64,000 nucleotides of DNA from Aliiglaciecola sp041538045 (GTDB lineage Bacteria > Pseudomonadota > Gammaproteobacteria > Enterobacterales > Alteromonadaceae): assembly GCF_041538045.1 (NCBI RefSeq), contig NZ_JBGOSE010000008.1, forward strand, positions 62,001 to 126,000, written 5' to 3'. The translations under genes were made by a program, and so were the position numbers. Position 1 is the stretch's first letter; the number at the start of each line of letters is the position of its first letter. The notes beneath the pieces are model-generated. The model was not told where the DNA came from. It made no database searches and saw only the letters and a list, made by a program, of their open reading frames with translations. Shown here one piece after another: positions 63,645-64,000 of the stretch.

Positions 63645-64000
63645 TTAAGAGTCATCTTTTATGCAAAACCAAGCTATAGCTGAAATTAGCAGACAAGCGC
63701 CACATATTACGAATAACATATCCTTGTTCGCCACTTGGTTTATGTACTTTCCTATCCCTAAGCTTGAAACTAATTGAGGTAAAACAACGGATAGGTTAAA
63801 CAACCCCATAAATAGTCCCATTTTTGCTGGAGGCACCTTTTGAGACATAATTGCAAACGGCAAACTAATTGTTGCTGCCCAACCAATGCCCAGAAAAGCC
63901 ATCATTATATAAATCCCTAATTTTGACTCACCAACTTGAGACAACACGAAATAGGCGACGGACATTGATAATATACAATAGGTATGTACTTTTACTCGCC
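63645..64000 (-). CDS. Major facilitator superfamily permease, C-terminal part (5' end outside window)
   Basis: The frame is open to the window edge, giving at least 117 residues and missing the N-terminus. It covers about three or four transmembrane segments. GWAATISLPFAIMSQKVPPA then KMGLFMGLFNLSVVLPQLV is typical of the SLC45/sugar-permease-like branch of the superfamily, which moves disaccharides with protons. It ends LISAIAWFCIKDDS. The substrate cannot be told from this part. Confidence 0.85.
   Translation of the reverse strand, partial: RVKVHTYCILSMSVAYFVLSQVGESKLGIYIMMAFLGIGWAATISLPFAIMSQKVPPAKMGLFMGLFNLSVVLPQLVSSLGIGKYINQVANKDMLFVICGACLLISAIAWFCIKDDS

Noticed and set aside
1..64000. 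Insertion sequence or prophage explaining the pseudogenes
   Set aside because: I found no transposase, integrase or terminal inverted repeats anywhere in the window.

Overview
The window looks like chromosome of a marine gammaproteobacterium of the Alteromonadales (Paraglaciecola/Alteromonas-like). The reasons are AT-rich composition by eye, the gammaproteobacterial translation cluster thrS-infC-rpmI-rplT ... pheS-pheT-ihfA with an AUU-started infC, Fur boxes, a TIGR01782-type TonB receptor, and a dense set of algal-polysaccharide genes. The genus is inferred from gene content, not from any alignment.

Bases 1 to about 44400 form a polysaccharide-utilisation region. Its theme is rhamnose plus unsaturated uronic acid. 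It holds two GH78 alpha-L-rhamnosidases, a heparinase II/III-like lyase, a GH5 hydrolase, an S1 sulfatase, and a BNR_4 beta-propeller whose His/His/Tyr/Arg spacing fits ulvan lyases of PL24/PL25. It also holds a beta-helix protein, L-rhamnose mutarotase, a DUF4861 lipoprotein, an FGGY sugar kinase, an L-lactate dehydrogenase-type flavoenzyme and a TonB receptor. A TRAP transporter, KduD and KduI are bracketed by two paralogous UlaR/DeoR-type regulators. A DhuI-like RpiB-fold isomerase could do the same step as KduI. A sulfated rhamnose/uronate glycan such as ulvan is the most economical substrate, but this is inference.

Inside this region is a three-gene export operon (9261-12531): a gluconate-2-dehydrogenase subunit-3-like protein, a GMC flavoprotein and a Tat/lipobox TIM-barrel protein. 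A large secreted cytochrome-c fusion protein is encoded nearby at 3031-5511. Together they suggest periplasmic oxidation of sugar residues, possibly to 3-keto sugars that are then isomerised or eliminated.

The region also carries four decayed genes that no single long reading frame reveals: a TonB-receptor plug fragment (2780-2929), a GH78 C-terminus (12575-13154), a GH106 rhamnosidase (16170-17545) and a pntA-pntB transhydrogenase remnant (about 31560-32389). The locus has clearly been remodelled.

Bases 44400-50100 are ordinary chromosome. They hold a Fur-boxed FagA-like gene, a 49-residue entericidin-like lipoprotein, DUF3080, a CPXCG zinc-ribbon protein, a pteridine reductase-like SDR, a fructosamine-kinase-family protein and a START-domain protein. 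Bases 50100-59900 are the translation cluster, with feoAB inserted between rplT and pheS under its own Fur box. Bases 59985-64000 hold a membrane-anchored hypothetical protein, a heptanucleotide tandem repeat, a PAS-GAF-PAS-GGDEF-EAL protein and the C-terminal end of an MFS permease cut by the window edge. I saw no tRNA, rRNA, CRISPR array or insertion sequence.
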